Part shown: positions 17,716-25,686 of the stretch, piece after piece
Numbering within the stretch: position 1 is the stretch's first letter
Layout of the letters: the number at the start of each line of letters is the position of its first letter
NCBI GenBank assembly: GCA_027488835.1
Contig: JAIYAW010000008.1
Location: forward strand, 186,001 to 250,000
Reading direction: 5' to 3'
From: Bacteroidota bacterium
GTDB taxonomy: Bacteria > Bacteroidota > Bacteroidia > NS11-12g > UBA955
Length of the DNA stretch: 64,000 bases
The notes under the pieces: generated by a model
What the model was told of the DNA's origin: nothing
Databases searched by the model: none
What the model saw: the letters and a program-made list of their open reading frames with translations, nothing else
Program-made: the position numbers and the translations under genes

Positions 17716-18357
17716 TTATAGTGTTTGAAAATAATTAAATGCTTTTTGAATTGTATGAAAAGCTCGAACATTTTTATGTTTCGATTCACTGCCAATTAAA
17801 ATTCCGTGGCTTCCGTTTTTTATGCCCTGCTCAAGGTCGTTTTCAAACCTATCGCCTACAAATAATGTGGTTTCCCAGTTGGCATTTATCTGAAGCATGA
17901 ACTTTTCGAAGGTATGAACATTTGGTTTGTCATTTTCAAATTCGCGCGATGGCGTAAATTGAATTTTTTCTTTGTTGTTTATTTTTAAACAATTCCATTT
18001 ATTTTGTTGTGCCTTGATGATGCCATTGGTTAACACTCCAATTTGAATGTTTTTTAAAATACAAAAATCAATCCATTCATTGACACCTTCATAGGGTTCT
18101 ATTTTACACAATACATGTATAAATAAGTCGAAAAGTTCGTCATGATAAACATGTGAATACAAACTAGCCTCCTCTAAGGCAAATTTGAATATGTCTTTCT
18201 TTGTGAATCTGAAATGATCAAAATGATCAAATAAAAATTGAAAAGTTTCTGACTCTATTGAATTTTTTAAACAGAATTGGTTGAAAATTTCTTGAAAATA
18301 GAAAGATTCAGCAAAAAGTGTGTTGTCTAAATCAAATATTACAGTTTGAATTTTCAT
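17716..18357 (-). CDS. HAD-family phosphatase in the nonulosonic-acid operon
   Basis: A 213-residue haloacid-dehalogenase-fold hydrolase. Motif I is VIFDLDNTLF (nucleophilic Asp near 9), motif II is GVLTNG, motif III is a Lys in FENDKPN, and motif IV is TLFVGDRFENDLEQG. A helical C1-type cap is inserted after motif I. The ATG at 18357 overlaps the synthase stop (ATGA), replacing a longer TTG frame. N-acylneuraminate-9-phosphatase belongs to this HAD type, so it may remove a phosphate from a NulO-9-phosphate or a precursor. Yet the neighbouring 2-epimerase route does not require a phosphate, so its role is open. Confidence 0.82.
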   Translation of the reverse strand: MKIQTVIFDLDNTLFAESFYFQEIFNQFCLKNSIESETFQFLFDHFDHFRFTKKDIFKFALEEASLYSHVYHDELFDLFIHVLCKIEPYEGVNEWIDFCILKNIQIGVLTNGIIKAQQNKWNCLKINNKEKIQFTPSREFENDKPNVHTFEKFMLQINANWETTLFVGDRFENDLEQGIKNGSHGILIGSESKHKNVRAFHTIQKAFNYFQTL

Positions 18358-19373
18358 TGAATGTGATCCCAACTTAATGCAGTTTGTTTTGGTATGTTGC
18401 TCAACGCTGTTTTCCCAACAAACTCATCAATCAACATGGGTGAAATTCCAGATTCTGGACGTAAAATCACTAAATTTTCCATGCTCAATATTTCACCGGC
18501 TTCAATGTCCCTCGAAGTAAAAATACTCCTTCTTGCAATAAACTTGTTTTTGCCTTCACTCGGTGAAGTTATTTTCTCTTTTGACCCTAGCGCAATTTCA
18601 ATATTTCGAATGCCATCTACCAATGCTTTGAATTCTGAGGGATCTAATGACGCCTGCTGATCTGGACCTGGTAAACTTTTATCGGTAGTGAAGTGCTTTT
18701 CAATTACAGTGGCGCCCAACGCAACTGCAGCGATTGAAATATCAATGCCTGGCGTGTGGTCACTATAGCCATATTTGATGCCTAGTTTGTTTCCCATTTC
18801 AACCATTGCCAATAAATTGACATCTGCAATTGGACTAGGATATTCGGTATTGCATTGCAAAACAGTAATTTGATCTTTTGTTTGGCCATTTGCCAAAAGC
18901 GCGTTTACCGCTGCTTCAACATCTTCCATGTCTGCCATTCCTGTAGAAATATAAACCTGAGAAGCCCTTTGCGCAATCGCTCTCAAATATGGCAAATTGG
19001 TAATTTCTCCTGAAGGGATTTTATAAATGGTTTCACCCATTCCAGTCAGATAATCTAAGCTTTTCAAATCGAAAGCCGTCGATAAAAACATTTTGCCACG
19101 CTTTTCAACTTCTTGTTTTAGTAGAGGGAAAATGTCATGCGTGAAATGGAATTTGCGCGACATTTCCAATTGACTTTCACCTGCATTTCCAGTTGTTACT
19201 TTTTGATAATCGGCTTTGGGTGCGGTTGAAGTTTGAACCAACTCTGGGATTGCAGTTTGAAACTTAATAGCGTCCACTCCGCAATTTGCAGCGGCTTCAA
19301 TCATCGCTACAGCCAATTCAAAGTTGGCATTGTGATTGACACCAATTTCGGCAATTATAAATGTTTTATTCAT
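18354..19373 (-). CDS. legI: Nonulosonic acid synthase (NeuB/LegI family)
   Basis: A 339-residue enzyme condensing phosphoenolpyruvate with a ManNAc-type aldehyde to form a nine-carbon nonulosonic acid. The NeuB TIM-barrel part is at about 1-280: FIIAEIGVNHNANFELA, VDAIKFQTA, LSTAFDLKSLDYL, KIPSGEITNLPYLRA, GYSDHTPGIDISIAAVALGA and EKHFT. A C-terminal SAF (antifreeze-like) domain follows (ARRSIFTSRDIEAGEILSME). The ATG at 19373 overlaps the ATP-grasp gene by 8 nt and is preferred to a TTG at 19388. LegI is preferred over NeuB because of the operon; the substrate is inferred. Confidence 0.9.
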   Translation of the reverse strand: MNKTFIIAEIGVNHNANFELAVAMIEAAANCGVDAIKFQTAIPELVQTSTAPKADYQKVTTGNAGESQLEMSRKFHFTHDIFPLLKQEVEKRGKMFLSTAFDLKSLDYLTGMGETIYKIPSGEITNLPYLRAIAQRASQVYISTGMADMEDVEAAVNALLANGQTKDQITVLQCNTEYPSPIADVNLLAMVEMGNKLGIKYGYSDHTPGIDISIAAVALGATVIEKHFTTDKSLPGPDQQASLDPSEFKALVDGIRNIEIALGSKEKITSPSEGKNKFIARRSIFTSRDIEAGEILSMENLVILRPESGISPMLIDEFVGKTALSNIPKQTALSWDHIQ

Positions 19374-20301
19374 GGGTATATCCTTCAAAATAATGTTCTC
19401 TAAAACTCCTCACCATGAGTGTGTTGGGTTTGAACGAGAACGTAGGGATTTCTAATTTCAAATAATCACAAAGTACTATTTCAAACCATGGAACTCCAGC
19501 ACCCCAAGTGGTTAACATTGCGCCACCAAATCGAGGATTTACTTCCATGGTATATATTTCTTTGGTTTTAGGATCTTCAATAAATTGAACCGTAATAGCG
19601 CCCTTAATTCCAGCTTGATTTGCAAGAATGTTGCAGGCATTACTAATTTTTTCATTTTCTACAGTTAGACTTTTTACTGCTTCACCACCCAAAGTTTCAA
19701 GTCGTTTTCTAATTCCGAAGAATTGAAAATCGCTATTCAAACCTATGTATCCATCTACAGAATATTCTTGTCCTTTGATACAATTTTGAATTTCATAGTT
19801 TTTAGATTGTTCGGAAAATAAAAATTCGTCAAGTTCACGTTGTTCGTTGAAATAGATCAAACCTTTACTTGCCGAACCTTTATCTGGTTTGGCAATTGCT
19901 GGAATTTTATTTCCGAAACCTGCTGTTGGCATTCCAATTGATTCAAAAAACAGGTTGGAGGCCTTTTTGCTGAAAAAAGTTTTGCATTGAGCATAATCGG
20001 AAGTTGGCGTAAAAACAAAATCTGTTAGTTGAGCCAAAAGGTCAACCGCATGATCGTGATAGGGAATAGCAATTTCAATGTGATTTTCCGAAATTATTTT
20101 TTTAATATCTTCAAGAATATTTGGGTCAGAAAATTTCAAACCTTGAAAAACAGTTGCAATTTTTTCAATTGGTAAACCGAATCCCATTTCATAAGCGAAG
20201 ATTCGAATATCAATCCCTAATTTTTTGCCGGCATCAATAAAACATTCTGCTGCAGAATATCTTTTTCCTCCACCTATAAAAAGAATGTTCAATTTTGTCA
20301 T
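19366..20301 (-). CDS. ATP-grasp ligase of the nonulosonic-acid operon
   Basis: A 311-residue protein with an ATP-grasp fold of the carbamoyl-phosphate-synthase/PurK type. The N-terminal pre-ATP-grasp domain starts LNILFIGGGKRYSAAECF. The lysine and loop follow in AIAKPDKGSASKGL, then QEYSVDGYI and the metal-binding YTMEVNPRFGGAM near 245-260. It is locked into the operon by 4-nt overlaps with legC and an 8-nt overlap with the synthase. ATP-grasp enzymes ligate an amine to a carboxylate, so it could attach an amino acid or acyl group to the amino sugar in place of the missing LegH acetyltransferase. This is inference. Confidence 0.82.
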   Translation of the reverse strand: MTKLNILFIGGGKRYSAAECFIDAGKKLGIDIRIFAYEMGFGLPIEKIATVFQGLKFSDPNILEDIKKIISENHIEIAIPYHDHAVDLLAQLTDFVFTPTSDYAQCKTFFSKKASNLFFESIGMPTAGFGNKIPAIAKPDKGSASKGLIYFNEQRELDEFLFSEQSKNYEIQNCIKGQEYSVDGYIGLNSDFQFFGIRKRLETLGGEAVKSLTVENEKISNACNILANQAGIKGAITVQFIEDPKTKEIYTMEVNPRFGGAMLTTWGAGVPWFEIVLCDYLKLEIPTFSFKPNTLMVRSFREHYFEGYTHE

Positions 20302-21473
20302 CTTGCGAAATATGGGCTGCTAGGAATATTGACTAACCGCGATTGAATGTCTTTTGCCGTTGAACAATCTGACTTTACGCAGTTGTTTTCAAACATGGGA
20401 AGGGTAAATAATAATTCCCATCCTGGTCTGCACATGGTTTTACTGTCGTTAGCTATTTGTAAAAAGCAATCACGTTCTTCTTTTGAGGGAAGTAAAATTG
20501 CGCACAGCCAATAATTACTGTGTTGCTCATTCGGCTCCTTAAGGAACTGGATGTCTTGGAAATGTGAAAATAATTCCGTATATTGTTTTGTTAGCGTTCT
20601 TTTTTCTGCTAAAAACTCGGGAAGTTGTTCCAACTGAGCACAAAGCAAAGCTGCGTTGATATTTGGCATTCGGTAATTGTATCCAATTTGATCATGGAAA
20701 AACTCCCATGCATGTGGTACTTTGGCTTGCGTAGTGAGGTGTTTTGCTTTTTTTGCCAAAGTTTCATCTTGGGTTAAAATAACACCACCACCGCCGGAGG
20801 TAATGGTTTTATTGCCGTTAAAACTGATTGTTCCAAATTTTCCAAAAATGCCACTGTGCTTGCCTTTGTAATACGAACCCAAACTTTCTGCGGCATCCTC
20901 TACTACATCAATAAAATAGTCATTACAAATGTCAATGATTTTGTCTATTTCAGCACAAAAACCAAAAGTATGCATTGGAACGCATGCTTTAATCGCTTTT
21001 CCACTTTTGGTATGGATACAAACGTTATTTACTAATTGACATTCAGTTTTTAAAAATGCTTTAAGTTTTTCTGGTGAAAGCGACAATGTTTTTTCATCGA
21101 TATCAACAAATGCAGGAGTTGCACCACAATATGAAATGGCATTCACTGTAGCAATAAATGAAAAGGGTTGGGTAATAACCAAATCGTTTTGTTCAACATT
21201 ACATAATTTTAATGCAATATGAAGCGCTGAAGTTCCATTTGAACACGCAATCGCAAATTTGGATCCAGTGTACTCGGATAAATCTAATTCAGCCTTATCA
21301 ACAAACGGTCCAACACTAGAAACAAAAGTTGAATCTATACATTCATTGAGATATTTCTTTTCATTTCCCCTAAAATTTGGGGCATGTAATGGAATAAATT
21401 CATTTTCTTTTGCATGGAAAATTTCGCGGATATTTTTTATAATCTCTTGATATTCAGTTTTATTCGTTTCCAT
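20298..21473 (-). CDS. legC: LegC-like PLP-dependent sugar aminotransferase
   Basis: A 391-residue enzyme of the DegT/DnrJ/EryC1 family, transferring an amino group to the 4-keto sugar made by LegB. The N-terminal block PLHAPNFRGNEKKYLNECID and STFVSSVGPFVDKAE is characteristic of the LegC subfamily. The PLP lysine is about K222 in SFNGNKTITSGGGG, and VVEDAAESLGS carries the Asp that contacts the PLP ring. It is the first gene of the nonulosonic-acid run; a -7 box lies about 52 nt upstream. Translation is coupled to the ATP-grasp gene by an ATGA overlap. Confidence 0.9.
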   Translation of the reverse strand: METNKTEYQEIIKNIREIFHAKENEFIPLHAPNFRGNEKKYLNECIDSTFVSSVGPFVDKAELDLSEYTGSKFAIACSNGTSALHIALKLCNVEQNDLVITQPFSFIATVNAISYCGATPAFVDIDEKTLSLSPEKLKAFLKTECQLVNNVCIHTKSGKAIKACVPMHTFGFCAEIDKIIDICNDYFIDVVEDAAESLGSYYKGKHSGIFGKFGTISFNGNKTITSGGGGVILTQDETLAKKAKHLTTQAKVPHAWEFFHDQIGYNYRMPNINAALLCAQLEQLPEFLAEKRTLTKQYTELFSHFQDIQFLKEPNEQHSNYWLCAILLPSKEERDCFLQIANDSKTMCRPGWELLFTLPMFENNCVKSDCSTAKDIQSRLVNIPSSPYFAR

Positions 21474-21525
21474 TTTTTGAAAATTTATTTGGAGTATCTA
21501 TTTTAAATTGGATAATCTGCGTTTA

Positions 21526-21533
21526 CAAAATTA
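21526..21533 (-). promoter_or_regulatory. Candidate -7 promoter box for the nonulosonic-acid operon
   Basis: TAATTTTG on the minus strand matches TAnnTTTG, about 52 nt before the legC ATG. No TTG at -33 spacing was found. Confidence 0.4.
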
Positions 21534-21541
21534 GCAGATTA

Positions 21542-21572
21542 TTGTCATTTACATAAACACTCCTTTACTTTG
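21542..21572 (+). promoter_or_regulatory. Candidate promoter for adk
   Basis: TTG (21542-21544), then 20 nt, then TTACTTTG (21565-21572), one mismatch from TAnnTTTG. The box ends 12 nt before the ATG at 21585 and argues against the in-frame TTG at 21570. Confidence 0.45.
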
Positions 21573-21584
21573 TACCCTCAAATT

Positions 21585-22160
21585 ATGCTAAATTTAATTT
21601 TATTCGGCCCTCCAGGTGCAGGAAAAGGCACCCAAAGTGAAAAAATTTTGGTGAAATATAACCTGAAACATATTTCTACTGGCGATTTGTTAAGGGCAGA
21701 GCGAAATGCTGGCACGGAACTAGGAAATCAAGCCAATGAATTTATTTCAAAAGGAGAATTGGTACCAGATGCTGTGGTTATTGGAATGGTAAAGAATTTT
21801 ATGGCTGATAATACAGATGCCAAAGGATTTATTTTTGATGGATTTCCAAGAACGATTGCGCAAGCGGAAGCTTTGGATACAATGTTGTCAGATTTTAATA
21901 CTGATATTTCTATCGTTTTGGGATTGGAAGTAAATGAAGACGAATTGGTAACCAGATTGTTGTTGCGCGGTCAAACCAGCGGACGTGCCGACGACCAAAG
22001 CGAAGATACCATTCGCAACCGTTTCCAAGAATATTTGAACAAAACATTGCCAATTCAAAATTATTATGCTTCTAAAAATAAATATTTTGGGGTTGAGGGA
22101 ATTGGTGAAATTGATCAAATATTTGTATCACTTTGTGATCACTTAGATAAAATTTCTTAA
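21585..22160 (+). CDS. adk: Adenylate kinase, short form
   Basis: A 191-residue enzyme interconverting ATP + AMP and 2 ADP. The P-loop GPPGAGKGT is at 8-16, STGDLLRAE near 31, the AMP-site DGFPRT near 84, and RGQTSGRADD in the LID region. The length and missing insert show the short-LID form usual in Bacteroidota. ATG at 21585 gives the canonical N-terminus MLNLILFGPP; a longer TTG frame from 21570 is rejected. A HAD-family gene follows after 19 nt on the same strand, probably co-transcribed. Confidence 0.96.
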   Translation: MLNLILFGPPGAGKGTQSEKILVKYNLKHISTGDLLRAERNAGTELGNQANEFISKGELVPDAVVIGMVKNFMADNTDAKGFIFDGFPRTIAQAEALDTMLSDFNTDISIVLGLEVNEDELVTRLLLRGQTSGRADDQSEDTIRNRFQEYLNKTLPIQNYYASKNKYFGVEGIGEIDQIFVSLCDHLDKIS

Positions 22161-22179
22161 TAAACGAATATCCCTCAAA

Positions 22180-22908
22180 GTGGCTATAAAATGGATTTTT
22201 TTAGATCTTGACAATACTTTGTGGGATTTCGATGGAAATGCAGAAGATGCACTCAATGTTTTGCATGATCGACATCAATTGAAGCATCATACGGGGTATG
22301 AAGTTGATCAGTTTGTTGCATTGTACAAAGATGTCAATCAAGCCTATTGGTTGCGTTATGAAAAAGGTGAAGTAGATAAAGAAACCCTAAGAACAAAGAG
22401 ATTTACAGATACTTTTGATTTAATGGGATTGCCACATGCTTTGCAGCCTGAAAATATTTGGCAAGAGTATTTGGATATTTGTCCGAGAATGACCAAACTA
22501 ATGCCGGGTGCATTGGAATGTTTGGAATTGCTTTCATCGAAATTTAAAATAGGAATTTTAACAAATGGTTTTGAGGGAACTCAAACCCTTAAGTTATCAG
22601 AATCGGGCATTGGGAATTTTGTAGATTATTTACAAACTTCCGAAAGAGTGGGATTGGCAAAGCCATCACTTGAGTTTTTTCAATTGGCATTAACTTATGT
22701 AAATTCAGATTACTCGGAGGTTTTGTATATCGGCGATAACATTAATACAGATGTGAGGGGTGGCCTAAATGCCGGAATTCAAACCTATTGGTATTGTAAA
22801 GAAAGCAATGCAAATACAATCGATGATAGTATCATGAATCATGCTCTTTTTGGAGGAATTGTGCAAGATTTATGTCATTGGTCGAATTCTATTATCCAGG
22901 AATTCTAA
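22180..22908 (+). CDS. YjjG-family HAD nucleotidase
   Basis: A 242-residue HAD hydrolase. Motif I is IFLDLDNTLWDF (nucleophile near residue 9), motif II is GILTNGF, motif III Lys is in RVGLAKPS, and motif IV is EVLYIGDNINTDVRGG. The length, helical cap and LDNTLWDF form match the YjjG family, which hydrolyses non-canonical or excess pyrimidine nucleoside monophosphates. It starts with GTG and lies 19 nt downstream of adk, a fitting nucleotide-metabolism neighbour. The substrate is inferred from the family only. Confidence 0.87.
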   Translation: MAIKWIFLDLDNTLWDFDGNAEDALNVLHDRHQLKHHTGYEVDQFVALYKDVNQAYWLRYEKGEVDKETLRTKRFTDTFDLMGLPHALQPENIWQEYLDICPRMTKLMPGALECLELLSSKFKIGILTNGFEGTQTLKLSESGIGNFVDYLQTSERVGLAKPSLEFFQLALTYVNSDYSEVLYIGDNINTDVRGGLNAGIQTYWYCKESNANTIDDSIMNHALFGGIVQDLCHWSNSIIQEF

Positions 22909-22927
22909 TTATCTCAATACAAATGAT

Positions 22928-22935
22928 TATTTTTG
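22928..22935 (+). promoter_or_regulatory. Candidate -7 promoter box for a T9SS cargo gene
   Basis: TATTTTTG matches TAnnTTTG and ends 5 nt before the ATG at 22941, supporting that start over the longer frame from 22872. Confidence 0.5.
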
Positions 22936-22940
22936 TAGCA

Positions 22941-23630
22941 ATGAAAAATTTTGCGAAAAAATTGTTGGCTGCTTTCAGCTTTTTAATTTTGATTTCTTCT
23001 GTGTCTGCACAAACATTTAGTCTTGTTGGTGGTTCGGTGCAATATTTTTATCCCAATGCCACAGGTTCAATGGATTGTGCTATTCATATTAAAAATGAGG
23101 GTGCTTCTATTTTGAAATTAAAATACAAAAAAGTATCTGTTGATTTTCCTACAAAATGGGACGTTTCTTTTTGTGATAACGTAAATTGCAGCAATTCATT
23201 CAGTGATACTGGTGTTATGTTTGATATTCCGGTTGGCGATGAAGAATCGTCTTTGAAATTATCAACTTTCCCAAATGGGTTTGCCGATACTGCCATTGTG
23301 AAGTATGCAATTTGGGATATAAATGCACCTTCAAAAGTTGATACAATGGTGTTTAATATCTACGTAAGATGGGGAGTAGGTTTGAATTCGCTGTCGAATT
23401 ATGTAACTATTTTCCCTAATCCTTCGATAAATACTTTCAATATTCAAAGCAATGCTTCAATTTCCGGAATTGAAATGTTGTCTTTGTCAGGTGTGAAGAT
23501 GCCAATTCAATATTCAGCCAACGCAAATGGTATGGTTGTAAATACTTCTAAATTAGCATCTGGAGTTTACAATTTGATTTTTGTTGAAGGCGACATCAAA
23601 AGAAGCAGCCTAATAATTGTAGGGAATTAA
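22941..23630 (+). CDS. Small T9SS-secreted protein with type A sorting domain
   Basis: A 229-residue secreted protein. The start at 22941 gives a clear signal peptide (MKNFAKKLLAAFSFLILISS, cleavage after VSAQ) and sits just after a -7 box; a longer frame overlapping the upstream gene is rejected. Residues about 25-140 are a beta-rich domain with a FCDNVNC cysteine pair. The last 75 or so residues form a T9SS type A sorting domain (VTIFPNPSINTFNI, GIEMLSLSGVKM, LASGVYNLIFV). The first domain is not recognised. It is probably exported across the outer membrane and cleaved or anchored at its C-terminal domain. Confidence 0.83.
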   Translation: MKNFAKKLLAAFSFLILISSVSAQTFSLVGGSVQYFYPNATGSMDCAIHIKNEGASILKLKYKKVSVDFPTKWDVSFCDNVNCSNSFSDTGVMFDIPVGDEESSLKLSTFPNGFADTAIVKYAIWDINAPSKVDTMVFNIYVRWGVGLNSLSNYVTIFPNPSINTFNIQSNASISGIEMLSLSGVKMPIQYSANANGMVVNTSKLASGVYNLIFVEGDIKRSSLIIVGN

Positions 23631-23643
23631 GTAAATTTTATAC

Positions 23644-25686
23644 ATGATTGATATTCCTTGGTATGCGCTGTTATCGGCCGTAATAATTGCCTTGGGAGTA
23701 TCTTATTTGGTTTATTTCAAAGAATTTCAGATTGGTAAACTTTGGAAGACGGCGGCAATTCTGAGATTTTTCGGAATAATCTTATTGGTTTTGTTGTTTT
23801 TTGCACCAACAATTACATTAAAAACGAATAAAATTGTAAAGTCTAAATTGTTGATTTATCGCGATGCCAGTGCATCATGTGATTCAATGTCCCTCAAAAT
23901 TAATAAAACATTAGATTCCCTATTGAATCTAAAATTTGGTAGCAATATCAGTATTTCATCCTTTGATTTTGCCAAAGAAATTGTTTCAAATGGCAATAAA
24001 ATGCCAAATGAGATGAAACAATTTACCCGATTTGATCAAGTTGTTAAGCATTTTAAACAACAAACAAAAGATGAGTCTGTAACAGCGGCGTTGGTTATTT
24101 CTGATGGAATAATGAACCAAGGTCAGATGCCTAATTTTATTGGGAATTCAACCAAAGTGCCTTTGTTTGCTGTTGGTTTAGGCGATTCTGTTCAATATCC
24201 TGATTTAATGATTACCGGTTGTTTGGCCAACGATCAGGTTTATAAAGAAAATACATTTGTTCTTGAAGGTTCTTTTGAAGCAAAAAAAATCCCTACGGGA
24301 AATGTCGAAATTCAATTGAAAGAGGGTAATCGAATTATTCAATCTAAGAATTGGGTACCGGGTAATGCAAATGATTTTACAAAATTGATTTTTGATGTCA
24401 AACCATCTAAAATTGGATGGCTGAAATATTCATTGCAAATCAAAGGGAAGATTGAAGAAAAGAATGCTCTTAATAACACAAGGGATTTTTGGGTTCAAGT
24501 TGTTGAGGAGAAAAAGAAAATACATCTGGTTTATGGGAAACCACATCCGGATATAAAGTCCTTGAAATTGGCATTAGAATCGAAAGTTCAAAATGAGATT
24601 TTTATTTACAGCGGACTAAGTGGACTGAAATCGGGTGCCGATATTTATGTATTTCATGGTTTTCCAACCAACAAAATCGAGTTAAGTGCTGTTATGAATG
24701 TAATTCAGAAACGCATTCCAATTTGGGTATTTGTTGACAATCTTGTAAGCGCAACTCTGCTTTCAAATCAACTGAACCAAAATATTGGTGCCAATTTTAA
24801 TCAATGGCAAGAAGTTGCCACAATTTGGAATGAGAATTATGGACCTTTTTTGATAGAGGGGACAGAAAATCAATGGAAATCTTTAGGTGCAGTGAACACT
24901 CCATTGACGAGGATAGCCTTAAATGCCGATTTTCAAACCCAATTGTTTCAAAAATGGAATGGAATTCAAACCAATTATCCGCTTTTTGGAAGTTGCGAAA
25001 AAGAGGGTTTGCGCAGTTTGTGGTTTTTTGGAAATGGTATCTGGAAATGGAGAATGAATGAGGGGAGAATTAATAATGAATCAAAATTATTTGATGAATG
25101 GGTAAGTAAGAATATGTTGTGGCTTGGTGCTTCGGGAAAAAAGCAAAAAGAAATTCAAATTTCATTGCCTAATCGTATATTTTTATTGGGGTCTGAGCAG
25201 AATATTGCCATTATCCATTTTGATCAAACGGGTTTGCCTCAAAACAAAGATGAAATTGAGGTTTATTTGATTGATTCAATTGGAAATAAAATTCAATTGC
25301 CAGTTAATAAAAATTTAAATAAGTACCAGTGTATTGTAAATCCTAAGTCAGTTGGGAATTATAGAATTCGTGCATCCTTGAAAACAAATGCAGCAATTTT
25401 CGATGAGCAAATAATTTCTGTATCTCATTCTGGATTGGAACAAAATAACACAACTTCTAACTTTGATTTGTTGCGCCAAATTTCACAGGTTAATGGGGGA
25501 CATTTTTATGCAGTTAACAATTTGAATGGTATAATTGATGATTTATCTAAGAATTTAATTGGCACAGAAAGAATCGTGGAACAAGAAAAATCACTCTCTT
25601 TTATGCAAATTTCTGGGGTAATGTTTTTATTGGTTTTTATATTTGCTGGGGAATGGTTTTTGCGAAAGTGGTTAGGTAAAATTTGA
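23644..25686 (+). CDS. Membrane-anchored vWA-like protein
   Basis: A 680-residue protein with two N-terminal membrane spans (about 7-25 and 38-54), a long extracytoplasmic region, and one C-terminal span (about 655-672). After the second span comes a von Willebrand A-like fold with a DASAS (DxSxS) MIDAS signature in LLIYRDASASCDSM and AALVISDGIMNQG. The layout resembles Bat/BatA-type and glutamine-amidotransferase-like membrane proteins of Bacteroidota, which are tied to envelope stress or aerotolerance, but no specific assignment is safe. Its stop overlaps the mnmA start (TGATG), so the two are translationally coupled. Confidence 0.75.
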   Translation: MIDIPWYALLSAVIIALGVSYLVYFKEFQIGKLWKTAAILRFFGIILLVLLFFAPTITLKTNKIVKSKLLIYRDASASCDSMSLKINKTLDSLLNLKFGSNISISSFDFAKEIVSNGNKMPNEMKQFTRFDQVVKHFKQQTKDESVTAALVISDGIMNQGQMPNFIGNSTKVPLFAVGLGDSVQYPDLMITGCLANDQVYKENTFVLEGSFEAKKIPTGNVEIQLKEGNRIIQSKNWVPGNANDFTKLIFDVKPSKIGWLKYSLQIKGKIEEKNALNNTRDFWVQVVEEKKKIHLVYGKPHPDIKSLKLALESKVQNEIFIYSGLSGLKSGADIYVFHGFPTNKIELSAVMNVIQKRIPIWVFVDNLVSATLLSNQLNQNIGANFNQWQEVATIWNENYGPFLIEGTENQWKSLGAVNTPLTRIALNADFQTQLFQKWNGIQTNYPLFGSCEKEGLRSLWFFGNGIWKWRMNEGRINNESKLFDEWVSKNMLWLGASGKKQKEIQISLPNRIFLLGSEQNIAIIHFDQTGLPQNKDEIEVYLIDSIGNKIQLPVNKNLNKYQCIVNPKSVGNYRIRASLKTNAAIFDEQIISVSHSGLEQNNTTSNFDLLRQISQVNGGHFYAVNNLNGIIDDLSKNLIGTERIVEQEKSLSFMQISGVMFLLVFIFAGEWFLRKWLGKI

